Source: an uncultured Sphingomonadales bacterium
GTDB taxonomy: Bacteria > Pseudomonadota > Alphaproteobacteria > Sphingomonadales > Sphingomonadaceae
DNA: 64,000 bases
Direction: 5' to 3'
Assembly (NCBI GenBank): GCA_903839675.1
Contig: CAIMDB010000029.1
Span: 43,064-107,063, forward strand
In this document: piece after piece, positions 24,466-33,297 of the stretch
Layout: each line of letters begins with the position of its first letter
Position numbering within the stretch: position 1 is the first letter of the stretch
Translations under genes and position numbers: made by a program
Notes under the pieces: model-generated
Told to the model about the DNA's origin: nothing
Seen by the model: only the letters and a program-made list of their open reading frames with translations
The model's database searches: none

Positions 24466-25217
24466 GTTGCGGCATGGTCGCTCGCCTTTTCCCGGCCGCG
24501 ATAGTCCTTGTCGACACCGGCATCGACCAAGCGGTCAGCGGCTTCAGGCGAGAGCATCAGATGGTCGATCCGGAACCCAGCATCGCGCTGCCAGGCGCCT
24601 GCCTGATAATCCCAGAAGGTCCACAACCGGCCTTTGGGATGGCGCGCCTCCAGCGCATCAGTCAGGCCGAGCGCAGACAAGCGGCGGAAGGCGGCGCGGC
24701 TTTCTGGCTGCATCAGCGCATCGTCGATCATTGCTTTGGGGTTGGCGATGTCATCATCGGTCGGGATGACGTTATAGTCTCCAGCCAAAACCACGGGGAT
24801 CTCGAGCGCCAGCAACTCCGCCGCCCGCGCGGTCAACCGGTCGAACCAGCGCAACTTGTAATCGAATTTCGGCCCCGGTTGCGGGTTGCCATTGGGCAGG
24901 TAGATGGAGGCCACGCGGATGCCGAACACATCGGCCTCGATATAGCGGCTATGCTCGTCTTCAGGCTCTCCGCTCAGGCCCTTTTGCACCTCAACAGGCT
25001 CCTCCCCGCGCGCGAGGATGGCGACGCCGTTAAAGCCCTTTTGGCCGTGGAAGACGCCGTGATAGCCAGCTGCCTCAATGTCAGCGATGGGCAGTGTCTC
25101 GTCGCTCGATTTCAGTTCCTGCAGACAGACGATATCGGGCTTCTGCTCATCCAGCCATTCGATCAGGCGGGGAAGACGGGCCTTGATGCCGTTGACGTTA
25201 TAGGTGGCGATCCGCAT
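24447..25217 (-). CDS. xth: Exodeoxyribonuclease III
   Basis: 256 residues. MRIATYNVNGIKARLPRLIE at the N-terminus, LQELKSSD (metal-binding Glu), LAGDYNVIPTDDDI (catalytic Asp-Asn) and the final SDHAATWIVLD (catalytic His) give the full ExoIII/AP-endonuclease signature. It removes 3' blocking groups and cuts at abasic sites in base excision repair. The ATG at 25217 overlaps the erpA stop (TGATG), so it is translated from the erpA transcript. Confidence 0.93.
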   Translation of the reverse strand: MRIATYNVNGIKARLPRLIEWLDEQKPDIVCLQELKSSDETLPIADIEAAGYHGVFHGQKGFNGVAILARGEEPVEVQKGLSGEPEDEHSRYIEADVFGIRVASIYLPNGNPQPGPKFDYKLRWFDRLTARAAELLALEIPVVLAGDYNVIPTDDDIANPKAMIDDALMQPESRAAFRRLSALGLTDALEARHPKGRLWTFWDYQAGAWQRDAGFRIDHLMLSPEAADRLVDAGVDKDYRGREKASDHAATWIVLD

Positions 25218-25543
25218 CAGACAGAAAAGCTGGCGCCGCACCCGCAGCCGGAGGCCGCATTGGGGTTGGTCACGCGAAACGCGCTGCCGCCCAGCGATTC
25301 GACATAATCGACGTGGGAACCGTCCAGCAGGTCGAGGCTCATGGGGTCAACGACGAGCTTTACGCCATCCGTTTCCGTCACCAGATCATCCGTGTCGATG
25401 CCTTCAGCGAGGCCAAAACGATATTGGAAGCCGGAACAGCCGCCGCCTTCAACCGACAGACGCAGCATGGCAGGCTTGCCCTGCTTGCTCGCGATAAAGG
25501 CGACACGCGCGGCAGCGCTTGGGGTCAGGTCAACGGTTTGCAT
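25217..25543 (-). CDS. erpA: Iron-sulfur cluster insertion protein ErpA
   Basis: 108 residues of the A-type carrier (HesB/IscA) fold. The three cluster cysteines are in VEGGGCSGFQY and SGCGCGASF. ErpA hands Fe-S clusters to apo-proteins including isoprenoid enzymes and respiratory subunits. The start at 25543 (MQTVDLTPSAAARVAFIA) matches the family; upstream extension enters the palindromic repeat region. It heads the erpA-xth-hydrolase unit. Confidence 0.92.
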   Translation of the reverse strand: MQTVDLTPSAAARVAFIASKQGKPAMLRLSVEGGGCSGFQYRFGLAEGIDTDDLVTETDGVKLVVDPMSLDLLDGSHVDYVESLGGSAFRVTNPNAASGCGCGASFSV

Positions 25544-25606
25544 GAGGTACAGATAGGCGCGACGGGCGTTCGGGGCAAGGCGCGCCACCTGCCGATGTAG
25601 GTACCA

Positions 25607-25668
25607 TTCCCGCGAAAGCGGAAATCCAAGGGCCGGTAGAGAGACTGGATCCCCGCTTTCGCGGGGAT
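25607..25668. repeat. Inverted pair of CCGCGAAAGCGG palindromic elements
   Basis: ATCCCCGC-TTTC-GCGGGGAT at 25649-25668 is a perfect palindrome. A diverged copy of its reverse complement (TTCCCGCGAAAGCGGAAATC) begins at 25607, so the two form a larger hairpin. I recall this GATCCCCGCTTTCGCGGGGATGACA type as abundant in sphingomonad genomes. It lies downstream of the M23 peptidase stop and upstream of erpA on the minus strand, and could end the former transcript. Confidence 0.8.
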
Positions 25669-25694
25669 GACAGAAGGGGAGTGACGGTTAAGTC

Positions 25695-26876
25695 TTACTC
25701 AGCCTTGCCTGGACCACCGAGGGCGACATTGCCGGCCGCGCGACGTTCCATAGCCAACAGATAGCCATCGGTCCGCAGGAACGGCGTCGGGTTCACCGCG
25801 CGGCCATCAAGGCGCACTTCATAGTGCAGATGGCTGCCCGTGGAACGGCCGGTTGAGCCCATCAGGCCGATGAGATCGCCGCGCTTCACGCGGGTTCCGG
25901 CGACTGCACGGATTGTAGAGAGGTGTCCATAACGGGTCTGGATGCCCTTGCCATGGTCGACTTCAACAAGGTTGCCATAACCGCCAACCCAGCCGGTGCG
26001 GCCGATGATGCCGTCTGCCGTTGCGTAGATCGGGGTGCCGATTGGACCTGGAATATCGACGCCGCTGTGCATGGCAGCACCGCCACGGAACGGGTCAGAA
26101 CGGACACCAAAGCCGCTGGTCAGCGAAATCGCGGTCGAAACTGGTTTCGCGGAGGGGATGGCAACCATCGCCTGTTCCAGCTGGTCGAGACGCTTCCAGC
26201 TGTTGAACAGCGCGCGGAACTGCGCATCGGTCTTTTCAGCGGTCGGTGCCTTATAGTCCGCAGGAACAGGCTCATACGGGCCACCCATGGCAAGGCTCAG
26301 ACGGCGCGGGTTGATACCCAGCTTCGCAACGACGCCCGCCTTCATGCGGTATTCGCTTTCCGTGGCGGCCAGAAGCTTGCCTGCGATCACGTCCTGCTTG
26401 GCGGCAACCGGTGCAAAGGCAGCTGCGATATCTGCGGATTTGGGTGAGGTAGCAGCATCGGAAGGGAGCAAAGTGGCCAGTGTCTTTGCATCGCCCTTGC
26501 CTGCCAGAACGCTGGCGAGGAAAGCTTGGCGCTTTTCAAGGCGTTCTGCATGAGTGCGCGCATCTTTGCGGATGGTCGCGACTTCGGCCTGCAGCGAGGC
26601 AACGCGCGTTTCCATCGCGGAGACGGCGGCAGACTGTTCAGCATAGTTGGAGAGGGTTGACGATACAGCGGGGGCGGAAATCGCCACGCCAGCTGCGCCT
26701 GCAATGCCCGATGTCGCGCACAGGGCGAGACCAGCCGCGGCGAGGACCTGTGTGCGGGTGCTCAAAGCCACGCGGCGCATCGCTTTGCCGTCATGAAAGA
26801 ACACTTCCTTCGGTTTAAAAAACTCACGCGCGCGCTCCACTATCCCGGTCGCAGCCGTGAACGAAAAGAACGTCAT
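25695..26876 (-). CDS. M23-family peptidase with coiled-coil region
   Basis: 393 residues. A short cytoplasmic N-terminus is followed by one transmembrane helix (about 45-66), a coiled-coil (about 75-125, with SAMETRVASLQAEVATIRKD) and a C-terminal LytM domain carrying MHSGVDIPGPIGTP and HLHYEVRLDG, both zinc-ligand segments intact. The plan resembles NlpD/DipM-like cell-wall hydrolases involved in envelope remodelling. The start at 26876 keeps the cytoplasmic segment. Confidence 0.88.
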   Translation of the reverse strand: MTFFSFTAATGIVERAREFFKPKEVFFHDGKAMRRVALSTRTQVLAAAGLALCATSGIAGAAGVAISAPAVSSTLSNYAEQSAAVSAMETRVASLQAEVATIRKDARTHAERLEKRQAFLASVLAGKGDAKTLATLLPSDAATSPKSADIAAAFAPVAAKQDVIAGKLLAATESEYRMKAGVVAKLGINPRRLSLAMGGPYEPVPADYKAPTAEKTDAQFRALFNSWKRLDQLEQAMVAIPSAKPVSTAISLTSGFGVRSDPFRGGAAMHSGVDIPGPIGTPIYATADGIIGRTGWVGGYGNLVEVDHGKGIQTRYGHLSTIRAVAGTRVKRGDLIGLMGSTGRSTGSHLHYEVRLDGRAVNPTPFLRTDGYLLAMERRAAGNVALGGPGKAE

Positions 26877-26969
26877 TATGTGACGACCCCCAAAACATTT
26901 CGACCCCGGCCCTCCCGTTTTCGGTCTACGGGGAACCTTGTGTGAGCCGAGATGCTTAACACTGACCTA

Positions 26970-27758
26970 TCATGCAAGATCGGTGTAATATTCCCGCGTT
27001 AGACCGGCTTGGCTTCGCGCTGAGTCGTTGAATGGAGGCTTTAACGGCCCGGAAAAATGAGTCCGGACCAAGGCTTTCCAATGGTCCGTGGGGGCGAATC
27101 CGTATGATTCGCATACAATCAGGAACCATTTGGACCCGAAGCCGACATGCCGGATTTCATCGGTGTAGATTCGATGCAAGATGGTTGCACTTCGGGCATC
27201 GCCCATTTTTGCCAGCCGTTCGATCGTCGTTGGGCTGACGTCGAGGCCACGGGCTTCGAGCACCATGGGGACAAGGGCCAACCGGGCGAGCACGTCGTGC
27301 CGTGTGTCCCATGCGGTTTGCCAAAGACCGTCATGGGCCGGATGCGCGCCATAATGGCTGCCAAGGGCGTTCAGGCGCCGCTCAATCAGCATGAAATGCA
27401 TCGCTTCTTCGGCGCCAACGGATAGCCAGTCGTCAATGAAGTCGCGGGGAAGGTTGGCGCCAAAGCGGCCCGCAATGTCAAAGGCCAAGTCAATCGCCGA
27501 GAATTCGATGTGCGCGAATGCATGCAGCATCGCGACCTTGCCTGCCAGGGAGCCCGCCCGCCTGCGGTGGGGCATCTTGTTGGGGGGCAACAGTTCGGTA
27601 TGTTCGGGCCGCCCGGGCCTGTCAGGCATGTCCACATCAAAGACATGCGTCAGCCTGCCCGCCCGCCAATCACGAGCGACAGCGCGGGCGCGCAGAACCT
27701 TCTCGCGCGGTTCGGTCGCTTCGAGGACGGAACGGATGGCAAGAGCGATGCTCGTCAT
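26970..27758 (-). CDS. DUF455-family ferritin-like protein
   Basis: 262 residues. HIEFSAIDLAFD, VGAEEAMHFMLIERRL and YTDEIRHVGFGSKW give the two ExxH carboxylate motifs of a ferritin-like di-iron four-helix bundle; this arrangement marks DUF455 (COG2833). Function unknown; an iron-dependent oxidase or RNA-modifying role has been suggested for relatives without proof that I know of. The start overlaps the TauE stop by ATGA, placing it last in a glnE-bcp-TauE-DUF455 chain. Confidence 0.82.
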   Translation of the reverse strand: MTSIALAIRSVLEATEPREKVLRARAVARDWRAGRLTHVFDVDMPDRPGRPEHTELLPPNKMPHRRRAGSLAGKVAMLHAFAHIEFSAIDLAFDIAGRFGANLPRDFIDDWLSVGAEEAMHFMLIERRLNALGSHYGAHPAHDGLWQTAWDTRHDVLARLALVPMVLEARGLDVSPTTIERLAKMGDARSATILHRIYTDEIRHVGFGSKWFLIVCESYGFAPTDHWKALVRTHFSGPLKPPFNDSARSQAGLTREYYTDLA

Positions 27759-28504
27759 AACCAGAGATTGGCCGCTTTAATGAGATAGAAAACGCCGATG
27801 AGGGTGACGATCCAAGCTGTCCAGCGCTTGAAGTTCGTGTCGGTCATCCGGTCCAGCACCCAGCCGCCAGCCGCCGTGCCTAGCATGGAAGCCGGAATAG
27901 CCAGCGCAAAAACCCACCACGGCGGCAGCATAGAGGTTGATCCGGCAACCAGCAGAGGCGCACCATAGACGATGATCTTGGCGAGGTGAGCAAAGACTTG
28001 CGTGGCGGCTTTGGTTGCCACGATCTGGTGGCGGGTAAGGTCTGTCCGGACGAAGAAGATGTCGAGTAATGGCCCTGCCACCCCAGCAGTGAGGTTGAGG
28101 CCGGTGACAAGAAAGCCCGAGATGAGCGCATGGGCCGGGCGGTTGGCGTCCAGCTTTAACCAGGTCTTGGGTAACCAGACGAGCATTGGCACAAGGCCGA
28201 GCAGCAGGAACAGCACCGGTTTGGAGGGCGCGAACGACACAAACGCGACGATCACGCCAGCAGCAGCCGACGCGATGGCGTAGTTCAGAAGGATCGGCCA
28301 GGCGATATGTTCACGGTGGAGCACGGCGCGCCAGCCATTGGCAACCAGCTGCAATGCGCCATGCGTCACAAAAGCTGCCGACACCGGCAAGACGAAGGCC
28401 AGCGCCCCCATCAATACCAGCCCGCCTGCCATGCCAAAAATGCCTGACAGCGTCGCCGTGAAGAACGCGGTTGCGATCAGGAAAGCGGCAAGCGGCACCC
28501 CCAT
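27755..28504 (-). CDS. TauE/SafE-family membrane transporter
   Basis: 249 residues, about eight hydrophobic segments, with the first glycine-rich repeat as LSGIFGMAGGLVLMGAL. It has about the same length as the exporter at 1093-1851 but little local similarity in the loops. It is joined to bcp by TAATG and to the DUF455 gene by ATGA. The substrate is unknown; the link to a thiol peroxidase could point to sulfur compounds. Confidence 0.83.
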   Translation of the reverse strand: MGVPLAAFLIATAFFTATLSGIFGMAGGLVLMGALAFVLPVSAAFVTHGALQLVANGWRAVLHREHIAWPILLNYAIASAAAGVIVAFVSFAPSKPVLFLLLGLVPMLVWLPKTWLKLDANRPAHALISGFLVTGLNLTAGVAGPLLDIFFVRTDLTRHQIVATKAATQVFAHLAKIIVYGAPLLVAGSTSMLPPWWVFALAIPASMLGTAAGGWVLDRMTDTNFKRWTAWIVTLIGVFYLIKAANLWL

Positions 28505-28962
28505 TAAAGGTCCTTTGCCGCCTCAAGCACCGCCGCCGCATGGCCCGCGACCTTCACCTTGCGCCAGACATGGGCGACCTTGCCATCGGCCCCGATCAGG
28601 AAGGTAGCGCGTTCAATGCCCATGTAGTTGCGGCCATACATCGACTTTTCAACCCAAGTGCCAAAGGCGTCGCACACGGCGCCGTCGGCGTCACTGCCGA
28701 GCTCGACCTTCAGGTCATATTTGGTGGCGAACTTGGTGTGGCTGGCGATGGAGTCCTTGGAGATGCCGACGATAGTCGCCCCCGCTGCTGCAAAATCACC
28801 GGCGAGTGCGGTGAACTCCTGCGCTTCCTTGGTGCAGCCGGAGGTGTCGTCCTTGGGGTAGAAATAGAGGACGAGCTTGCGGCCCTGATAGCCTGCAACA
28901 GACCGGTCGCCGTCCGGCGTCGCAAAGGTCACGTTCGGTGCGGTATCACCCTGTTCCAACAT
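28504..28962 (-). CDS. bcp: Thioredoxin-dependent peroxiredoxin Bcp/PrxQ
   Basis: 152 residues. The peroxidatic cysteine is in KDDTSGCTKEAQEF. The second cysteine five residues later in E. coli Bcp (GCTVQAC) is replaced here by Q, so a two-Cys helix disulfide cannot form; another cysteine in AVCDAFGTWVEKS remains. It probably reduces hydroperoxides as a 1-Cys or alternative 2-Cys enzyme. Two adjacent ATGs (28965 and 28962) are possible; the second has AGGAG seven bases upstream. The first would share its A with the glnE stop. Confidence 0.88.
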   Translation of the reverse strand: MLEQGDTAPNVTFATPDGDRSVAGYQGRKLVLYFYPKDDTSGCTKEAQEFTALAGDFAAAGATIVGISKDSIASHTKFATKYDLKVELGSDADGAVCDAFGTWVEKSMYGRNYMGIERATFLIGADGKVAHVWRKVKVAGHAAAVLEAAKDL

Positions 28963-28964
28963 CA

Positions 28965-31652
28965 TCAGTCTCCTTGCGGGGCCGCAATGGCCATCCATGC
29001 TCTGGCCACCCTCTGCCGCGTCGCATCAAGCTCTGCAAGCAGGCCTTCCCATTCGGACATACCGCAGGCCCGCGCGATGACGGGGCGGGTGATCTCCGGC
29101 GGGATGTCGAGCGTGGGGGCCATCAACCGGACGGTGACCAGCATGCGGGTCAGCAAGGCGTGGGCTTCGATCATGAAGGGGTCGAGCAGCCCAAGGGCCA
29201 CAAGCTCTCTGATGGCTTCGGACAGGCGGGGTGTCAGGCCCTTGCCGGTGCGCAGTTGGGTGACATGCACCACGAACTCCAGATCAACAAGGCCACCTGC
29301 GGAAAGCTTGACGTCGAGCGGGCCCTTTGGCTGTTTGTGTGCCGCCATGTCGCCGCGCATCTTGGCCGCGTCGGCGATCAGTTTGGCGTCGTCGCGTGGG
29401 GCGGTCAGTACACTGTCGATGATGGCCTGCGTCGCCTCCTTGGCCTCAAGCGATCCATAAACGGGCCGCGCGCGGGTGAGCGCCATATGCTCCCACGTCC
29501 AGGCATCCTCGCGTTGATATTGGGCAAAGCCGTCAAGCGAGACCGAAAGCGGGCCATCATTGCCCGAGGGACGCAGGCGCGTGTCGACTTCATAGAGCGG
29601 TCCCGCCGCCGTCGCGACGGACAGCCCGTTGGTCACGCGCTGGGCAAGGCGGTTGAAATAATGGACGGCACCCAAGGGCTTGGCGCCATCGGATTCCGCT
29701 GCAAAGTCGCCGGTGAACAGATAGATGAGATCCAAGTCCGACGCGTGGGTGAGTTCGGCCCCGCCCATGCGGCCTAGCGCAAGGATGACCAGTTCTCCGC
29801 CAGGGACCTTGCCATGGGTGCGTTCATATTCGCTCATGGTGGCATCGGTGACGACAGTGATCGCGGCCTCTGCAATCCGCGCATAGCCTGCGGCCACATC
29901 GAGCGCATCATGGACCCCGCCGAGGAGCTGGACACCCAGCGCAAAGCGCATCTCCCCCACGACCCGGCGCACACGATCCAGCTTATCTTCCAGCGTCTCG
30001 CCGCCGCGCAACTGGCTGGCCAATTCTTCCAAGCTGCCCGGTGCGTCGAGGGCCGAGGCATCAATGAGCCGGTCGAGCATGTCCGGACGTCGCCCAAGCT
30101 GTTCAGCGAGGGTCGGCGCATGGCACAGGATGTCGGCCAGCATGGCCAGCAAGGCCGGGCGCGCTTCCAGCAGCCGGAACAGATTGATGGCGCTCGGCAG
30201 GCGCTCCACGATGGTCGAGAATTGGTTGATGGCATGGAGCGGATCGGGGGCCTTGCCGAGGCCGTCGATCAGCTTGGGAAGAACTGCTTCCAGGGCTTCA
30301 CGCGCTGCAGGCGTGCGAAGCGCCCGGACTGTGCCGGACCGCCAATGGCTGACCCGCTGTGCAGCGGACGCCGCATCGGGGAAGCCTGCCGCCGTCAGCA
30401 TGGCTTCCAGCCCCTCTTCTTGCTGCGGCACGCTTTGGGTCGGTGTGGCGTCCAGCCCGTCATAAAGAGTGCCGACAGAGGCGATGGACGGGGCCAGCAG
30501 GTCGAACATGGCAGCGCTGCTCTCCAGACCCGCCAGCAGCGCGACATTGTCGAGGGCCGCTGCATCCTTGGGGAAGCTGTGCGTTTGCTGGTCATCGACC
30601 ATCTGCAGGCGATGCTCAAAGGTGCGGTACAGGCGATAGGCGTTGATGAGCGTCTCGGCCTCATCGCCCCCGATATGCCCTGCATTGGCCAGAGCCCGCA
30701 GCGCATCCACTGTCGCCGGTGTTCGCAGGGCCGGATCACGCCCGCCATGGATCAGCTGGTGAATCTGGGCGAAGAATTCGCATTCTCTTATGCCCCCGCG
30801 TCCGCGTTTCAGGTCAAAACCGGGGCCAAAGGCCTGTCCGTTCGCATAATGATCGCGGATGCGGTGGGAGATGGAGCGGATTTCCTTGATCGCCCCGAAA
30901 TCAAGGCCGCGCCGCCAGACAAAGGGCTTGAGGGCATTTGAGAAATATTGGCCCAGTGCCATATCCCCCGCACAGGGGCGGGATCGGATGAAGGCGGCGC
31001 GTTCCCAAGCGACGGCCTGCGATTCGTAATAGGTAATCGCGGCTTCGACCGGCATCACGATGGGCGTCACTTCGGGCGTGGGGCGCAGGCGGAGGTCAAT
31101 GCGGAATACATAGCCATTCTCATCGCGCGCCTGCATGATTTCCACGATGCGCCGCCCGATGCGGACCGCCGCTTCGACAGGATCGTCGCGGTCGCGGCAG
31201 GGCAGGGTCTGCGGGTCAAACAGCAGGATGGGGTCGATGTCCGACGAATAGTTGAGTTCGCGGCTGCCATGCTTACCCAGCGCTATGGCGGCGAGCCCGC
31301 GGGGGTCCGCACCGGGTCGATAATCCGTAATGGCGGCGGCAATTGCCTTATCGAGCGCAAAATCTGCAAAGTCGGACAGCGCGTGGGTGACCGCTTCCAG
31401 ATCAAGCAGTCCGGCCAGATCCCCGATTGCCACAGCGAGCGCCAATTGCCCCTTGGCCCGCCGCAAGGCTCGCCCCACCGGCTCGTCGGGATCAAGCGGG
31501 GCTGTGTGGGCACTCAAGGCCTCGTCTAGCCTACCGGCGGCCAGCGCATCGCGCACATTGGGATGACGCGACATCAGCAAGCGCAGATGCGGCGCATGCC
31601 GATCTGCGCGGGCAAGGGCGTCATTCAGCTTGTCGCAAGATAAAGACGTCAT
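28965..31652 (-). CDS. glnE: Glutamine synthetase adenylyltransferase/deadenylylase
   Basis: 895 residues, a little shorter than E. coli GlnE (946). It has two nucleotidyltransferase domains. The first (deadenylylase) has GKHGSRELNYSSDIDPILLF near residue 130, the second (adenylylase) has ALGRMGGAELTHASDLDLIY near 640, each with the Gly-Ser/Gly and Asp-x-Asp pattern, joined by a GlnD-UR_UTase-like helical region. It modifies glutamine synthetase in response to PII. Three small unrelated genes follow with overlapping ends. Confidence 0.94.
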   Translation of the reverse strand: MTSLSCDKLNDALARADRHAPHLRLLMSRHPNVRDALAAGRLDEALSAHTAPLDPDEPVGRALRRAKGQLALAVAIGDLAGLLDLEAVTHALSDFADFALDKAIAAAITDYRPGADPRGLAAIALGKHGSRELNYSSDIDPILLFDPQTLPCRDRDDPVEAAVRIGRRIVEIMQARDENGYVFRIDLRLRPTPEVTPIVMPVEAAITYYESQAVAWERAAFIRSRPCAGDMALGQYFSNALKPFVWRRGLDFGAIKEIRSISHRIRDHYANGQAFGPGFDLKRGRGGIRECEFFAQIHQLIHGGRDPALRTPATVDALRALANAGHIGGDEAETLINAYRLYRTFEHRLQMVDDQQTHSFPKDAAALDNVALLAGLESSAAMFDLLAPSIASVGTLYDGLDATPTQSVPQQEEGLEAMLTAAGFPDAASAAQRVSHWRSGTVRALRTPAAREALEAVLPKLIDGLGKAPDPLHAINQFSTIVERLPSAINLFRLLEARPALLAMLADILCHAPTLAEQLGRRPDMLDRLIDASALDAPGSLEELASQLRGGETLEDKLDRVRRVVGEMRFALGVQLLGGVHDALDVAAGYARIAEAAITVVTDATMSEYERTHGKVPGGELVILALGRMGGAELTHASDLDLIYLFTGDFAAESDGAKPLGAVHYFNRLAQRVTNGLSVATAAGPLYEVDTRLRPSGNDGPLSVSLDGFAQYQREDAWTWEHMALTRARPVYGSLEAKEATQAIIDSVLTAPRDDAKLIADAAKMRGDMAAHKQPKGPLDVKLSAGGLVDLEFVVHVTQLRTGKGLTPRLSEAIRELVALGLLDPFMIEAHALLTRMLVTVRLMAPTLDIPPEITRPVIARACGMSEWEGLLAELDATRQRVARAWMAIAAPQGD

Positions 31653-31698
31653 GCTGGCCGCATATACCGATCAGCGCGCCATACAAGGAGATAGAAAC

Positions 31699-31827
31699 AT
31701 GACACGCAAATGGGCAATTGTCGCCATGGCCGCCACCGCGCTTCTGGTAACCGGATGCAACACCGTGAAGGGCCTTGGCCGTGACATTGAGTCAGTGGGT
31801 GAGGCGGGCGAAAAGGTTGTGAAGTAG
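31699..31827 (+). CDS. Entericidin A/B-family small lipoprotein
   Basis: 42 residues. MTRKWAIVAMAATALLVTGC is a lipoprotein signal with lipobox LVTGC, followed by NTVKGLGRDIESVGEAGEKV, the entericidin signature. AAGGAG lies eight bases before the ATG at 31699. It stands alone between glnE and a palindromic repeat. Entericidins are small membrane lipoproteins linked in enterics to stress and bacteriolysis; the role in alphaproteobacteria is not clear. Confidence 0.88.
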   Translation: MTRKWAIVAMAATALLVTGCNTVKGLGRDIESVGEAGEKVVK

Positions 31828-31846
31828 TATTTGGTCCCAACCCAGC

Positions 31847-31904
31847 GCTCAGGCTGAGCCTGTCGAAGGGTGCGTCACAAGGCTTCGACAAGCTCAGCCT
31901 GAGC
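31847..31904. repeat. Long hairpin with CTGAGCCTGTCGAAG core
   Basis: Arms of 22 bases, 31847-31868 and 31883-31904, pair with one mismatch around a 14-base loop. The core is the same as in the element at 9302-9375. It lies between the convergent entericidin and tatC genes and probably acts as a two-way terminator. Confidence 0.85.
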
Positions 31905-31913
31905 GCGATCAGG

Positions 31914-32678
31914 TTACTCCGCCGCCGCCGTCTCTTCCTGCTTGGCCCGCTTCCGCCCGGTGATCATGATGGCAAGGATGGCCATTTCGTAAAGAAAATA
32001 CATCGGCACCAGCAGCAGAATTTGCGACATGATATCGGGCGGTGTCAGGACAGCGGAGACGACGGCAATGCCGACGATGGCGTAACGCCGACCGGCCTTG
32101 AGCTGCGCCAAGGTCAGGATGCCGACACGCTCGAGCAGCATCAGCAGTACAGGCAGTAGGAAGGCCACGCCAAAGCCGAACAGGAACTTGGTCGCAAAGC
32201 TCAGATAATTGCCGACGCCAGGCAGTGCCTCTTGGGAGACGCCGCCGACATCGCCTGAAAAGCCGAGCAGAAATTCCAGCGCAACGGGCATCGCCACATA
32301 ATAAGCCATGGCGGCCCCAGCCGTGAACAGGATTGGCGTCATCAGGAGAAATGGCAAAAAGGCGCGCTTCTCCTTTGAATATAGGCCTGGCGCGACAAAC
32401 CGCCAAAGCTGCGTCGCAATCACCGGGAAGGCGACCATGGTCGCTGCAAAAAAGGCGACTTTGATTTCGACGAAGAAGGCTTCAAAAATATCCGTGAAGA
32501 TCAGCTTGCCTTGCCCTGCGGCGAGCAGCGGCTGGACTAGGAAAGCGAAGATCGGCTTCGCAAAATAAAGACACACACCGAACGCGACGGCCATGGCAGC
32601 GACACACCAAAGCAGGCGATTGCGCAGCTCGACCAAGTGGTCGAGCAGCGGCATCTTGGTTTCGTCAAGATCGCTCAC
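31914..32678 (-). CDS. tatC: Sec-independent protein translocase TatC
   Basis: 254 residues. MPLLDHLVELRNRLLW is the conserved N-terminal TatC motif that binds the twin-arginine signal, followed by six hydrophobic segments, including FVAPGLYSKEKRAFLPF in the second loop. It is the core receptor of the Tat export complex. It overlaps tatB by ATGA. The PhoD-family protein encoded at 3123-4748 is a probable client. Confidence 0.95.
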   Translation of the reverse strand: MSDLDETKMPLLDHLVELRNRLLWCVAAMAVAFGVCLYFAKPIFAFLVQPLLAAGQGKLIFTDIFEAFFVEIKVAFFAATMVAFPVIATQLWRFVAPGLYSKEKRAFLPFLLMTPILFTAGAAMAYYVAMPVALEFLLGFSGDVGGVSQEALPGVGNYLSFATKFLFGFGVAFLLPVLLMLLERVGILTLAQLKAGRRYAIVGIAVVSAVLTPPDIMSQILLLVPMYFLYEMAILAIMITGRKRAKQEETAAAE

Positions 32679-32992
32679 GGCTGAGATGCACCTTTGGGGG
32701 CGTCATCACTGACTGCAGGCGGGGCCGCTTCGTCTTCGGCAGCAGGCGGGGGAATGGCGGGGTGTTCCCGCATGATGCGTTCATTTTCCGCGCGCCATTT
32801 TTCTTCCATTTCGGCCAGTTCGGATTCGCGGACCATTTCGTCAAAGCCGGACCGGAACTGACGGGCAACGCCGCGTGCGCGGGCGACCCATTGGCCGACC
32901 ACGCGCATCACGCGCGGCAAATCCTTGGGGCCGATCACGACAAGCGCGATCACCGCCACCAGCATCAATTCTGTAGGCGCGACATCAAACAT
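32675..32992 (-). CDS. tatB: Sec-independent protein translocase TatB
   Basis: 105 residues. MFDVAPTELMLVAVIALVVI is the single N-terminal membrane helix with the TatB-type glutamate near residue 8, followed by GPKDLPRVMRVVGQWVAR amphipathic helix and a variable acidic/proline-rich tail. It forms the receptor complex with TatC. Confidence 0.93.
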   Translation of the reverse strand: MFDVAPTELMLVAVIALVVIGPKDLPRVMRVVGQWVARARGVARQFRSGFDEMVRESELAEMEEKWRAENERIMREHPAIPPPAAEDEAAPPAVSDDAPKGASQP

Positions 32993-33003
32993 TTAACGAC
33001 CGA

Positions 33004-33234
33004 TCAGGCCTGCTTGTCGGTTTGCTTCTCAGCCTCAAGGACTGTCGGTGCAGGCGTGGTATCGATCCGCGGTGCAGGCGCGGGCGGCGTCGCGTCATCT
33101 TCGGCCATGCCCTTTTTGAAGCTCTTAATGCCCTTGGCGACATCACCCATCAGATCGGAGAACCGGCCCTTGCCGAACAGCAACATCACAAGGATGCCGA
33201 CGACCAGCCAATGCCAGATGCTGAAACTACCCAT
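33004..33234 (-). CDS. tatA: Sec-independent protein translocase TatA
   Basis: 76 residues. [20 protein letters not shown] followed by [22 protein letters not shown] is the complete TatA membrane helix, hinge and amphipathic helix. The start at 33234 is the family N-terminus. It lies 11 bases upstream of tatB and 63 bases downstream of scpB, in the scpA-scpB-tatABC order. Confidence 0.94.
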   Translation of the reverse strand: MGSFSIWHWLVVGILVMLLFGKGRFSDLMGDVAKGIKSFKKGMAEDDATPPAPAPRIDTTPAPTVLEAEKQTDKQA

Positions 33235-33297
33235 TTGTAGACTCCCAAAGAAGAATGGCCGCTCTAGCCCGACCGGACCCTGCCGCACAGTCCCAAT

